From contig NZ_CP026107.1 in NCBI RefSeq assembly GCF_002902965.1, positions 2,170,001 through 2,234,000 on the forward strand: DNA of 64,000 bases. The letters are read 5' to 3'. A program made the position numbers and the translations under genes. Within the stretch, counting starts at the first letter, position 1. Every line of letters begins with the position of its first letter. Shown here in pieces: positions 54,553-63,876 of this stretch. The notes beneath the pieces are model-generated. The model ran no database searches. It was not told the DNA's origin and saw only the letters and a program-made list of their open reading frames with translations. The DNA is from Paraburkholderia hospita. GTDB lineage: Bacteria; Pseudomonadota; Gammaproteobacteria; Burkholderiales; Burkholderiaceae.

Positions 54553-55730
54553 GGAAGGTCTGAATAACCCGTTTTTTTCGTTGGACTTCTAAACGAACAC
54601 CTGGAGTGAAGAGCGCGTCGTCATCCGCACGTTGCTGAATCACTACCAGTCGCATCTTTGCTGGCCGGCGCTGTGCTCATGCGGCGCATTTTCTTCCGTT
54701 GTTGCGCCACTTCACAGCATCTTGCGCGCCATCCACAGATTGGCCAGGGCGAACTGCGTTTCGATGTGCGCCGTGTTCTTTGCCAGTCCCCGATATCTCG
54801 CCTTCAGATATCCAAACTGGCATTTCAGTACGCGAAACGGGTGCTCCACCTTCGCTCTCACGCCCGCCTTGAGTCGCTCGATCTTGTTGTAGATCCTGTC
54901 CAGCCGCTTTCTCTTGTCCAGCTTGTTTCGCTTGCTCGGTCTCATCGCGACGTACCACTGGACCGTACCCGTTTCGCCTCGCTTCTCGATGCCCACATAG
55001 CCGGCATCGGCAAACGCAACCTGCTCTTTGCCATGCAACAGTTCATGCGCCACCGTGATGTCATGAACGTTCGCCGGCGTGCACTTCACGGTGTGCACCA
55101 GTCCCGACTCCACATCGACTCCGATGTGTGCCTTCATGCCGAAGTACCAGCTACCGCCTTTTTGCGTCTGACGCATCTCCGGGTCTCGCGTGCCGGGCTT
55201 CTTCGTCGAATTGGGTGCCGAAATCAGCGTCGCATCGACCGCTGAGCCCACCTTGAGCATCAGGCCTTTCGCCTGCAGGATCTCGTTGACCGTCGCCAGT
55301 ATCCTGGTCGACAGTTCATTGGCCTCAAGCAGGTGGCGGAACCGCAGGATCGTGCTCTCGTCTGGCAGCCGCGTTATGCCCGTGTCCAGCAGCGCGAACT
55401 CCCGATACAGCGGGATGTCGTGTAGCGCCTCCTCCATCGCCGGGTCCGAGAGACTGAACCACTGCTGCAGGAAGTGAATGCGCAGCATCGTCTGTATGGG
55501 AAACGGCGGGCGCCCGGTCTTGCCTTTGGGATAGTGTGGCTCGATGAGAGCGATCAGTTTCTGCCACGGCACCACGCGAGTCATCTCGTCGAGAAACTCG
55601 CGCTTGCGGGTACGCTTCGTTGACAGATCCAGACCAAGACCAAGCTGTGTCATCACGCCACTCCCTTGACTATCCTGCTTCCAGGATAGTCAACCCTCAC
55701 GGCAATGCCAGGACCTTTTGCAGAGATTCC
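54553..55730. mobile_element. Complete IS5-family insertion sequence (1178 bp)
   Basis: Bounded by imperfect inverted repeats: the left end begins GGAAGGTCTGAATAA and the inverted right end reads GGAATCTCTGCAAAA (11 of the first 17 positions match). Flanked by a 4-bp direct repeat CCTA. Contains one intact transposase gene on the minus strand. The intact frame and duplication indicate a fairly recent insertion. Confidence 0.85.
54712..55653 (-). CDS. IS5 family transposase
   Basis: 313 residues from ATG 55653, after GGGAGTGGCG. Begins MTQLGLGLDLSTKRTRKREFLDEMTRVVPW. The DDE catalytic residues: Asp141 (equivalently 140 from this start) in AVDATLISAP, Asp in VAFADAGYVG, and Glu in KVEHPFRVLKCQFG with the Y-R-K/R-like signature nearby. 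No frameshift or stop, so the element is probably mobile. Confidence 0.93.
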   Translation of the reverse strand: MTQLGLGLDLSTKRTRKREFLDEMTRVVPWQKLIALIEPHYPKGKTGRPPFPIQTMLRIHFLQQWFSLSDPAMEEALHDIPLYREFALLDTGITRLPDESTILRFRHLLEANELSTRILATVNEILQAKGLMLKVGSAVDATLISAPNSTKKPGTRDPEMRQTQKGGSWYFGMKAHIGVDVESGLVHTVKCTPANVHDITVAHELLHGKEQVAFADAGYVGIEKRGETGTVQWYVAMRPSKRNKLDKRKRLDRIYNKIERLKAGVRAKVEHPFRVLKCQFGYLKARYRGLAKNTAHIETQFALANLWMARKML

Positions 55731-55734
55731 CCTA
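55731..55734. repeat. Right target-site duplication of the IS element
   Basis: CCTA immediately after the right IS end, matching 54549-54552. Confidence 0.7.
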
Positions 55735-55741
55735 CATTGTC

Positions 55742-55948
55742 ATGAACGCATCCACGGCATCGACTCGTCTGCGGTGCCTTTTCGATCTTACGGAACGCAA
55801 GGCGGCGGAAGAAAAAGTCCGCGAGAGCGAGCAGCGCTATCGCGAGGTGCAGGCCGAGCTGGGCCGAAGCCGGTCCTATGGAACAGTTGTCGACGCACCG
55901 AACGCTTCAATTGTACGGAAGGCACGAAACCCAAAAGCAGTCGAGTGA
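55742..55948 (+). pseudogene. Fragment of a PAS-type sensor histidine kinase
   Basis: About 33 codons (55775-55876) read FDLTERKAAEEKVRESEQRYREVQAELGR, the PAC end of a PAS domain and the linker helix before a kinase HisKA domain. Neither a PAS core nor a kinase domain is present. It lies directly at the right IS end, so the IS or an associated deletion removed the rest. Confidence 0.75.
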
Positions 55949-55999
55949 CACGGCTTTCATCCCTGAACGTCATTCGACTCGAAATAGAACCGCTGAACC

Positions 56000-57143
<1,144 letters not shown>

Positions 57144-57254
57144 GGTATCTCTCCGAGGAGGTTGAAGTGCATGGAGAGAAGTGTCGTCCTCGGGGACATT
57201 TTTGATTAGACTGGAATATATGTAATCTCTTTTCCATCCGTGCAAAGGTCTCGT

Positions 57255-58166
57255 ATGTCCGAACTGGCCGACTTGAATGACATCGCCGTGTTTGTGCGGG
57301 TGGCGCAATTCGAGAGCTTTAGCCGCGCTGCACGGGCCTTGGGCATGCCCGTCTCCACCGTCAGTCGCAAGGTGACAGCGCTCGAGGAACGCCTTGGCGT
57401 GACGCTGATCCAGCGCACGACCCGCAAGCTCAGCCTGACCGCACAGGGACGGGCCTATTTCGATCAGTGCAGTGAGCCGCTGAGCCATCTGTATGACGCG
57501 GAACGCGTGATCACGCAGACGCAAAAGAAGCCCGAAGGTCTGCTGCGCATCTCCGGTCCCGTGATGCTGGAACAGGAGTCGTTTTACGCGTTCGTCTCGT
57601 CGTTTCTAAAGAAATATCCGGGCATCCAGGTGGATCTTCACTTCACCAACCTTTTCCTGGACCTGATCGCCGAAAACGTCGACGTCGCGATCCGCTTCGG
57701 CGATCTGCAGGACTCGAGTCTTGTTGCACAACGCGTGGGAAGAAGTGTCCGGCATCTTGTCGCTTCGCCCGAATACGTCCGCAATCACGATCTCCCCTCG
57801 CGGCCCGAAGACATCAGTCAACTTCCTTGCGTGCTGATCAATGCTCGAAACAACGAGACGGAATGGCATCTGGTCAGTGGCCGGAAGTCGGTCAAGGTTC
57901 ACGTGACGGGTCCCGTAGCCGCGCGCGATTTTCACATCGTCAGCGCTTTTGCGCTCCGCGGGCACGGCATCGCATTGCTTCCGTCCAGCTATTGCGATGC
58001 ACATATCGCTAGCGGAGAACTTGTTCGTATCTTGCCGGAATGGTCGTCACCGGAAATATTCGTGCATGCCGTCTATCCGACGCGCCGCTTCATGCCGTCG
58101 AAGTTAAAAGCGTTTCTCGATGAACTCAAAGCGTGGAAAGGCCCGCTTTGGCTTCCACTGCGATGA
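57255..58166 (+). CDS. LysR family transcriptional regulator
   Basis: 303 residues from ATG 57255. HTH in SELADLNDIAVFVRVAQFES...FSRAARALGMPVSTVSRKVTALEERLGV. Effector domain with LLRISGPVMLEQESFYAFVS. Divergent from the SDR gene, a common aldehyde-responsive arrangement. The first about 120 bases of this gene and its upstream region recur in degenerate form at 59490-59700. Confidence 0.92.
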   Translation: MSELADLNDIAVFVRVAQFESFSRAARALGMPVSTVSRKVTALEERLGVTLIQRTTRKLSLTAQGRAYFDQCSEPLSHLYDAERVITQTQKKPEGLLRISGPVMLEQESFYAFVSSFLKKYPGIQVDLHFTNLFLDLIAENVDVAIRFGDLQDSSLVAQRVGRSVRHLVASPEYVRNHDLPSRPEDISQLPCVLINARNNETEWHLVSGRKSVKVHVTGPVAARDFHIVSAFALRGHGIALLPSSYCDAHIASGELVRILPEWSSPEIFVHAVYPTRRFMPSKLKAFLDELKAWKGPLWLPLR

Positions 58167-58253
58167 AGCGTTCTGCGACACGACGGGGCGGTGGTTGCCA
58201 GATCGCGCTCGGGCGCGCGTTTTCGTGTCTCTTGGGGCGATAGCTATTGTGTC

Positions 58254-58490
58254 CTACCGCCAGCCAGGCGCGGGGGCAACGTGGGTCAAAATGGATTCGA
58301 TAACGTGGGCGCAGTACTCCACGCCCAGTTGATTCGGCACGGTCAGAAGTAATGTATCGGCCGTCCGCGCCGAGTTCCTCGGCAGCGACCGCCATGTCGA
58401 TCGATTGCAGCAAGACATCCGATGCCGACCGTGTCAGCGAATGCCTCGAATGGTCCAGTGGTCGAACGAGAGAAAGCCGATTCTTTTCAT
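58254..58490 (-). pseudogene. Collapsed LLM-class flavin-dependent oxidoreductase gene
   Basis: The minus strand shows three pieces of one family. From ATG 58490: MKRIGFLSFDHWTIRGI, ending in a stop. In a shifted frame: TRSASDVLLQSIDMAVAAEE, LGADG. Then back in the first frame: ADTLLLTVPNQLGVEYCAHV, IESILTHVAPAPGWR and stop at 58254. Homologues are about 340 residues long; some 270 residues between LGADG and ADTLLL are missing, and a frameshift splits the N-terminus. The gene cannot make a working protein. Confidence 0.82.
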
Positions 58491-58590
58491 TCAGACGTCG
58501 CACGAACGCGTTAGTAGACCAAAACAGTATTTCGCCCGAGCCGATGCGGCAAGCGCGCGAGGACTCGGGCCGTTCAGCAGGTTATCGTCT

Positions 58591-59448
58591 TCAAACCGGA
58601 AAATCTGTGGATTGCGACAGCGCCTCCCACGTCTGCGTTTCCGTCGTCACATGGGCATTCTTTTCTGCGATCGCCTTTAACGTGTCAGTACCGAGTGGCA
58701 GACGCAACGGCGGCGTTTGCGCATCGACAAGCGTGACGACCGCTGTTGCCAGCTTCTGCGGATCGCCAGGCTGGTTGTGATTGATGTCGACTGCGAGGCG
58801 GCGCAGTGTGCCCGACGTCTCTTCGTAGTCGTCGATGATGTCTTTGCCGACGAGCAACGACGATGTATCCAGGAAGTCCGTGCGGAAGAAGCCGGGCTCG
58901 ATGAGCGTCGCGTGAATGCCAAGCGGCTTCAACTCAGCGTGCAGTGCTTCCGTGATGCCTTCGACGGCGAACTTTGTCGAGCTGTACACGCCAACGCCTG
59001 CCGCCGCTTGATAACCGACAATCGACGAGATGTTGATCACGTGACCCGAGCGCTGTTTGCGCATCGCCGGCAGCACAGCGCGCGTCACGTTCAGCAGACC
59101 AAAGACGTTGGTGTCGTAGATCCGGCGTACGTCTGCATCGCTCGATTCTTCGACGGCGGCAAGCAGCCCAAAGCCGGCGTTGTTGATCAGTACATCGATG
59201 CGGCCGAACTTCTCGACAGCGGCTTTGACGGCCGCCTTGGCTTGTGCCTCGTCGGTCACATCGAGCGCGACGGACAGCACGGCCGGTGACTCTCCGAGCC
59301 GCTCAGCAATCGCGGCGGCGTTGCGACCGGTGGCGACCACGGCGTTGCCATCGGCGATGGCTGCTTTGGCCATCAGCGCGCCCAGACCGCGCGAAGCGCC
59401 TGTGATGAACCAGACGCGTTTGAACTGTTGCTTCGTGACGTTGCTCAT
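58591..59448 (-). CDS. Short-chain dehydrogenase/reductase
   Basis: 285 residues. Cofactor motif VWFITGASRGLGALMAKAA, catalytic Ser-Ser in NISSIVG and Tyr-x-x-x-Lys in YSSTKFAVEGI. The C-terminus (GDPQKLATAVVTLVDAQTPPLRLPLG) is typical of the SDR5-type ketoreductases of proteobacteria. Not closely similar to the SDR gene at 56412, though both face a LysR gene or its remains. A degenerate LysR start follows upstream at 59589. Confidence 0.92.
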   Translation of the reverse strand: MSNVTKQQFKRVWFITGASRGLGALMAKAAIADGNAVVATGRNAAAIAERLGESPAVLSVALDVTDEAQAKAAVKAAVEKFGRIDVLINNAGFGLLAAVEESSDADVRRIYDTNVFGLLNVTRAVLPAMRKQRSGHVINISSIVGYQAAAGVGVYSSTKFAVEGITEALHAELKPLGIHATLIEPGFFRTDFLDTSSLLVGKDIIDDYEETSGTLRRLAVDINHNQPGDPQKLATAVVTLVDAQTPPLRLPLGTDTLKAIAEKNAHVTTETQTWEALSQSTDFPV

Positions 59449-59588
59449 GTTCCTGCTCCTACATTCGTAGTGAAAGTGAAAACGAATTGCGTGGAGAGGA
59501 GTGTCTTCCTGAAGGAGATTTTTAATTAGAGTGGAATGTATGGAATGTCTTTTTCATTCATGCAAAAGTCCAACCTGACATTACGATT

Positions 59589-59780
59589 TACTTACACGGC
59601 ATCGCCGTCTTTGGACAGGTGGCCCAATTCACGAACTTCAGTCGCGCTACACGTTACGGTAAGCCGTACTCGATGGAGTCCCGTCGCTTGCTGCAGATGC
59701 ACAATCGTGGCGACGCCCTGTTCACCAAGGTGGGCGAAGTGCTGCAAACCAATCGTGGATGCCGCGAGATGCCTCGCAGA
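59589..59780 (+). pseudogene. Degenerate LysR gene start
   Basis: YLHGIAVFGQVAQFTNFSRATR aligns with DIAVFVRVAQFESFSRAARA of the intact LysR gene at 57255, and the roughly 100 bases before it also match the corresponding upstream region (GTGTC-TCCT, ATTAGA-TGGAAT words). After about 25 codons the similarity ends; the rest of the frame (LFTKVGEVLQTN...) is not LysR and stops soon. A duplicated regulator that has decayed. Confidence 0.65.
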
Positions 59781-59849
59781 TGAAGCTGATCCGCTCCAAG
59801 GCGTCCGATGCGATGGACGGCACTAACCAGAAGGTGCGCTAACGCACCG

Positions 59850-59869
59850 AACCCCTGAAAGTCGGGGTT
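59850..59869. terminator. Small hairpin
   Basis: AACCCC-TGAAAGTC-GGGGTT, 6-bp stem, then TAGATT. Short and of modest strength; it closes the degenerate LysR region. Confidence 0.4.
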
Positions 59870-59953
59870 TAGATTCCACGCCATTGGGTGACGTTCGGCT
59901 TTGACGCTAACGTATTTCGTTTTCCCGACGATTAGATTACAAGGAGCGATCGC

Positions 59954-60868
59954 ATGGACATGTCCACGGATTTCCCGGTCCCTGAAGCGACATTGCCGGA
60001 CAAGTGGATCGACGCAGATCCCTCAGTGTTTCGAGAACGTTTCGAGCGGAAGAGCTTCGAGGTGGCCCACCACCTTGCATCTCATCCGCGCTTTCAACTC
60101 CCTCAATTGATGGAGTTGACGGAGCGGACCATGAAAACGCGCCCATCTGATCTCTACTATGACATGGGTGACGTCGCGCCTGGTCAAAAATGGAAAGATA
60201 CGAATCATGCATTCTCACCGCTGGATGCATTAGGGCAACTGGAAGATTCAAACGCCTGGTTCATCCTGAGAGACGCGCAAAGAGATCCGGCCTACACCGA
60301 GCTATACCGGCATGCGATCGCAGAGGTCAAGGATATGATTGGCGGCGGCATCGAATCCAAGATCAGAAATGAGGAGATCATCATTTTCATAACGTCGCCG
60401 AAGCGGGTGACGGCATATCACATCGATCGTGAATGCAATTTCATTCTTCAAATCCACGGCGAAAAGGATTTGTACGTCTTTGATCGGGAAGATCGGCAGA
60501 TTCTTCCGGAGGAGGAAATCGAGCAGTTCTGGACGATCGACAACAACGCGCCAAACTATAGACCCGAACTGCAGGACCGATCGCGCTTGTACAGATTGGC
60601 GCCGGGAAATGGCGTTCACGTTCCTGTCAACTGCCCCCACTGGTTGAAGAACGACGACAATATCTCGGTGACTTTGAGCGTAAATTTCCAGTTTATTGAC
60701 TCTATTCGAGCGGATATCTATCGCGCCAACTATTACCTCAGGAGGCTTGGAATCAATCCCAATCCGCCTGGACAGAGCGCGGTGCGTGATCGGGCCAAGG
60801 CAATGGCGTATTCGACGGCGAGTGCCGTCCGCAGAGCGGCCAAGTCGGCTTTGCACAGAGGCCGTTAG
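59954..60868 (+). CDS. JmjC/cupin-like Fe(II)-dependent oxygenase family protein
   Basis: 304 residues from ATG 59954, 7 bases after AAGGAGCG. The core is a double-stranded beta-helix: RVTAYHIDRECNFILQIHGEKDLYVFD holds His156-x-Asp158, with Lys171 at the usual 2-oxoglutarate-binding position, and VHVPVNCPHWLKN supplies the distal His (His229). The H-x-D...H triad suggests Fe(II)/2-oxoglutarate hydroxylase activity. The first 120 residues (PDKWIDADPSVFRERFERKS) form a helical extension not seen in plain cupins. Isolated, closed by a strong terminator. Target unknown. Confidence 0.78.
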   Translation: MDMSTDFPVPEATLPDKWIDADPSVFRERFERKSFEVAHHLASHPRFQLPQLMELTERTMKTRPSDLYYDMGDVAPGQKWKDTNHAFSPLDALGQLEDSNAWFILRDAQRDPAYTELYRHAIAEVKDMIGGGIESKIRNEEIIIFITSPKRVTAYHIDRECNFILQIHGEKDLYVFDREDRQILPEEEIEQFWTIDNNAPNYRPELQDRSRLYRLAPGNGVHVPVNCPHWLKNDDNISVTLSVNFQFIDSIRADIYRANYYLRRLGINPNPPGQSAVRDRAKAMAYSTASAVRRAAKSALHRGR

Positions 60869-60916
60869 TCTCAAGCCGGTCGCTCGTCGTTGAGTCGGCC
60901 CCGCAGCCTGATTCCC

Positions 60917-60949
60917 AAGGCCCTCGTGGAGACGAGGGCCTTTTCTTTT
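60917..60949 (+). terminator. Strong intrinsic terminator
   Basis: AAGGCCCTCGT pairs perfectly with ACGAGGGCCTT (11 bp, loop GGAG), followed by TTCTTTT, 50 bases after the JmjC-like gene stop. Confidence 0.9.
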
Positions 60950-61166
60950 GCGGGCGTTCATCGCGTCCGCACTCTCTTCGATTGCGCGCCAAAGTGGCCC
61001 TTGAAGTCGAGCCGTCGCTGATACGGGCAGTGCTGTGATGGATGTATCCCCTTGTCTGCGCGCCAAATGCGCCTAGGCGCATAATCGAAAACTCCCGAAC
61101 GGACGCCAGGCAAAATGCCCGGCCTTCGTCACAGCGGCAAAGCTCTATCGGCTGGAAGGGCGCCCC

Positions 61167-61823
61167 ATGAACGATTCGGATGACAACCTCGGCCGTTTCA
61201 GCGCACTCTCCGACGGCATCTTTGCTGTCATCATCACAATCATGGTGCTGGCGCTGAAAATCCCCACACGGAACGATGGACGCGCCTTGCTCGAGCTCTG
61301 GCCGGACCTGATCAGCTACGTGGTGAGCTATGCGTTCATTGCCGTCGTGTGGTTGAACCATCATCACGTGTTCAAACATGCGACCGCTCTCACAGGTTTG
61401 CTGGCATGGTCCAACTTCGCCAATCTTTTCTGGATCTCCTTTATCCCCTTCACGACGGCGTGGCTGGCATCGAGCAGGGTTGCAAGTGTGCCATTGACGG
61501 CATATGCAACAGTCTTCCTGCTTGTCGAGATGACATACATGGTTCTGATGTATGAAAGCTTTCGGCAGCGTCCGTCCAGCGATGCATCGACTCTCGGCCG
61601 ACGCCGGATGCAATGGATCAGGGCCTGGATCATGCTGGCATTGTTTGCCTTTGCGGCACTCGCCTCGTTTCTTCCGGCTCTTGTGCGGATGGGATTGCTG
61701 GGAGCGTTTCTAATCCTTTACACCCGACCCGATCCACTCTCGAATCGGGACGTCGCGAGCGAAAGCCCTTCCAGGGAACGGGGACAGGAGGCACGCACTC
61801 AGACCCGTCAGGCCCGCCGCTGA
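61167..61823 (+). CDS. TMEM175/DUF1211 family membrane protein (putative K+ channel)
   Basis: 218 residues, about six membrane segments. The hallmark RFSALSDGIFAVIITIMVLALKIP (R-F-S-D family motif in helix 1) and WLNHHHVFKH match bacterial TMEM175 potassium channels, which are tetramers of one six-helix unit. The last 30 residues are a charged cytosolic tail. Single gene. Confidence 0.85.
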   Translation: MNDSDDNLGRFSALSDGIFAVIITIMVLALKIPTRNDGRALLELWPDLISYVVSYAFIAVVWLNHHHVFKHATALTGLLAWSNFANLFWISFIPFTTAWLASSRVASVPLTAYATVFLLVEMTYMVLMYESFRQRPSSDASTLGRRRMQWIRAWIMLALFAFAALASFLPALVRMGLLGAFLILYTRPDPLSNRDVASESPSRERGQEARTQTRQARR

Positions 61824-62224
61824 TGTTTCATTGAACCGCAATGTGGGATTCTCGTTGCAGGTAGTCAGCACCCCTTCTTTTAAAACTCGATTGCGGATAC
61901 TGATAGTTGCCCAAGCGTTAATAAAAGCTTCGTTTAAATCCAGAGAAGAAACGACCTGACCGCACAAGCCTTCGACGGACATAGCCGAGTTTCTGGCGAA
62001 GATTGAGGGAGTTTCCTGCCTCTATTCTGAAGAATGGCCGACCACCATTTCTGAAATATTCCGGACTCCAAGCTAGGTTGACAGGCTACGAAGTAGCCAT
62101 TGTCATGGGATCGATATGCAGGCTCGCCCAAAACCTGAAGATTGGGACGCGGCGATGGCAAACCGCTGCGGTGAAACGTCTTCAATCCCGGATGCAGGGC
62201 ATCCGGATCATCATGGAGTCATAC
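61824..62224. other. AT-rich intergenic region
   Basis: 401 bases with several A/T-rich runs (TTCTTTTAAAACTCG, GCGTTAATAAAAGC, TCGTTTAAATCC). Frames present have no similarity or start site. Probably the promoter of the EF-hand gene. Confidence 0.5.
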
Positions 62225-62872
62225 ATGTCAGTTTCCGGTATAAGCAGCCAGAGAGCGATCACTCAGCCACCATCCAAAACGCCGTCGGCGTTTTCAAATG
62301 ACGGGACATCTGCATCGTCATCGGCGTCATCTCCTTCCCCCCAAACGTCCGGAACAGGATCGTCCACACAGGTGACGTTCAGCCCGGACGCGCAGGCGCT
62401 CGCTGAGCTAAGGGCCAACGGCGTGACTGTTGCAACAGTCAGTCTGGTGGGACTGAACACGTCGCGCTCGCCCGGCGAGTCGGACGCCGACTATATTCAG
62501 CAACTCAACGCGGCACTCAAAAGCCGCCTGCCGTTTGCCCAATCCACGATAGAAGGAAGGGACGGAATCGCGAATGGATTTATTTCGCAGTCGGACTTCG
62601 AGACAGTGCTCGCCCAATTCGGTGACAACAAAAGCGATGCGGACAATCTCTTCGCCGCGCTTGATGAAGATCACGACGGCTCGGTATCGAACGCGGAGTG
62701 GTTGAGCGCCGTGCGCGAAACGACGAGTGCTCCCGGCGATTCAACTGCGCAATCGCTGCTGAAACTGATGGACAGCAATGGCGATGGAACCGTGAGCAGC
62801 GCCGAGTTCACGCAATTGGAATCCACGATGATCGCTGCGGAGAAGGTCCCTGCGGAGAAGGTCGCTTCGTGA
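62225..62872 (+). CDS. EF-hand calcium-binding protein
   Basis: 215 residues from ATG 62225, 5 bases after GGAG; longer starts add 4 to 74 residues without support. A serine/threonine-rich, low-complexity N-terminal half (SNDGTSASSSASSPSPQTSG) is followed by two canonical EF-hand loops: DEDHDGSVSNAE and DSNGDGTVSSAE, plus a degenerate one (GRDGIANGFISQSDFE). No signal peptide is seen. A possible calcium-dependent regulator or exported protein. Proteins with this arrangement occur in Burkholderiales, but no function is known. Confidence 0.78.
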   Translation: MSVSGISSQRAITQPPSKTPSAFSNDGTSASSSASSPSPQTSGTGSSTQVTFSPDAQALAELRANGVTVATVSLVGLNTSRSPGESDADYIQQLNAALKSRLPFAQSTIEGRDGIANGFISQSDFETVLAQFGDNKSDADNLFAALDEDHDGSVSNAEWLSAVRETTSAPGDSTAQSLLKLMDSNGDGTVSSAEFTQLESTMIAAEKVPAEKVAS

Positions 62873-62908
62873 TACAGGCTTCCCCGGTGAAGAGTACAAC
62901 ACAGCACT

Positions 62909-63865
62909 TCACTGAACGGCTGCCACGAACTTGTCGAGCATGATGTTGCGGCCGCACAGCACCACGGCAACCGCACGGCCACGATACGAAGGCGCGACTT
63001 GCAGGAAACTCGCCAGCGCGACGCCTGCCGCGCCTTCGACCATCCAGCGGTCCGTTTGCGCAAGCCGTTTCATCGCCGCCTTGATTTCGTCTTCACTGAC
63101 CAGCACGCAACGGTCAATCACCCGCTGCGCGATCGGCAAGGTAATCGTATCCGGCTCCACACCGCCTGCCGTGCCGTCTGAAATCGTGTCTGTCTCCTCG
63201 ACGTCGATCACCTTGCCTGCCTGAATGCAGCGATAGAGCGTCGTCGCATTCGCGGGCCAGCATCCCACCACCTCCGTGCTCGCACTCGCCGCCTTGGTCG
63301 CCGAGCCGATGCCAGAAATCAGGCCGCCGCCGCCCACCGATGCGAACACCGCGGCAAGACCGGGCAGTTGCTCGCCCAGTTCGACGCCGATGGTGCCCTG
63401 CCCGGCAATCACGTCGATGTCGTTGTACGGCGAGACGAACGGCAAGCCTGCCTCTTTTGCGCGCCGCGCCGCTTCGAGCTCCACTTCCAGCGTGGATGCG
63501 TCGATGGTCACGACCGATGCGCCAAGCGCGCGTATCGCGTTCAGTTTGACGGGCGAAGCGGACACCGATGCATAGACTGTCACGGGCACGCCCGCGAGTT
63601 TGCCCGCGAGCGCGACGCCCTGACCGTGATTGCCTGTCGATACGGTCGCGACACCGCGACGTCGAACGTCGGCATCGAGCAGCCGCAGCTTGTTCGACGC
63701 ACCGCGAAACTTGAACGACCCCGTGTGCTGCAGATGCTCGCACTTCAGATAGACGTCGCAACCCGTCTGCTCCGACAGCAGCGCGCTGTGCTCGAGCGGC
63801 GTCACGCGCACTTGCGGTCTGAGCGCCCGATGCGCGTCGAGAATACGTTCGTAGAGATCATCCAT
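62909..63865 (-). CDS. Threonine/serine dehydratase-like PLP enzyme (EutB-like)
   Basis: 318 residues, catalytic domain only: no C-terminal ACT regulatory domain as in IlvA, so it is a catabolic-type enzyme. PLP-binding Lys52 in GSFKFRGASNK, STGNHGQGVALA (substrate/PLP loop), and the phosphate-binding SVGGGGLISGIG. Eliminates ammonia from threonine, serine or a hydroxy-amino acid. Similar enzymes act in hydroxyectoine use (EutB), but no other ectoine genes are visible here. It starts 12 bases after the stop of the partial gene at the right edge; the two are likely one operon. Confidence 0.87.
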   Translation of the reverse strand: MDDLYERILDAHRALRPQVRVTPLEHSALLSEQTGCDVYLKCEHLQHTGSFKFRGASNKLRLLDADVRRRGVATVSTGNHGQGVALAGKLAGVPVTVYASVSASPVKLNAIRALGASVVTIDASTLEVELEAARRAKEAGLPFVSPYNDIDVIAGQGTIGVELGEQLPGLAAVFASVGGGGLISGIGSATKAASASTEVVGCWPANATTLYRCIQAGKVIDVEETDTISDGTAGGVEPDTITLPIAQRVIDRCVLVSEDEIKAAMKRLAQTDRWMVEGAAGVALASFLQVAPSYRGRAVAVVLCGRNIMLDKFVAAVQ

Positions 63866-63876
63866 CGTCAGGGCCT

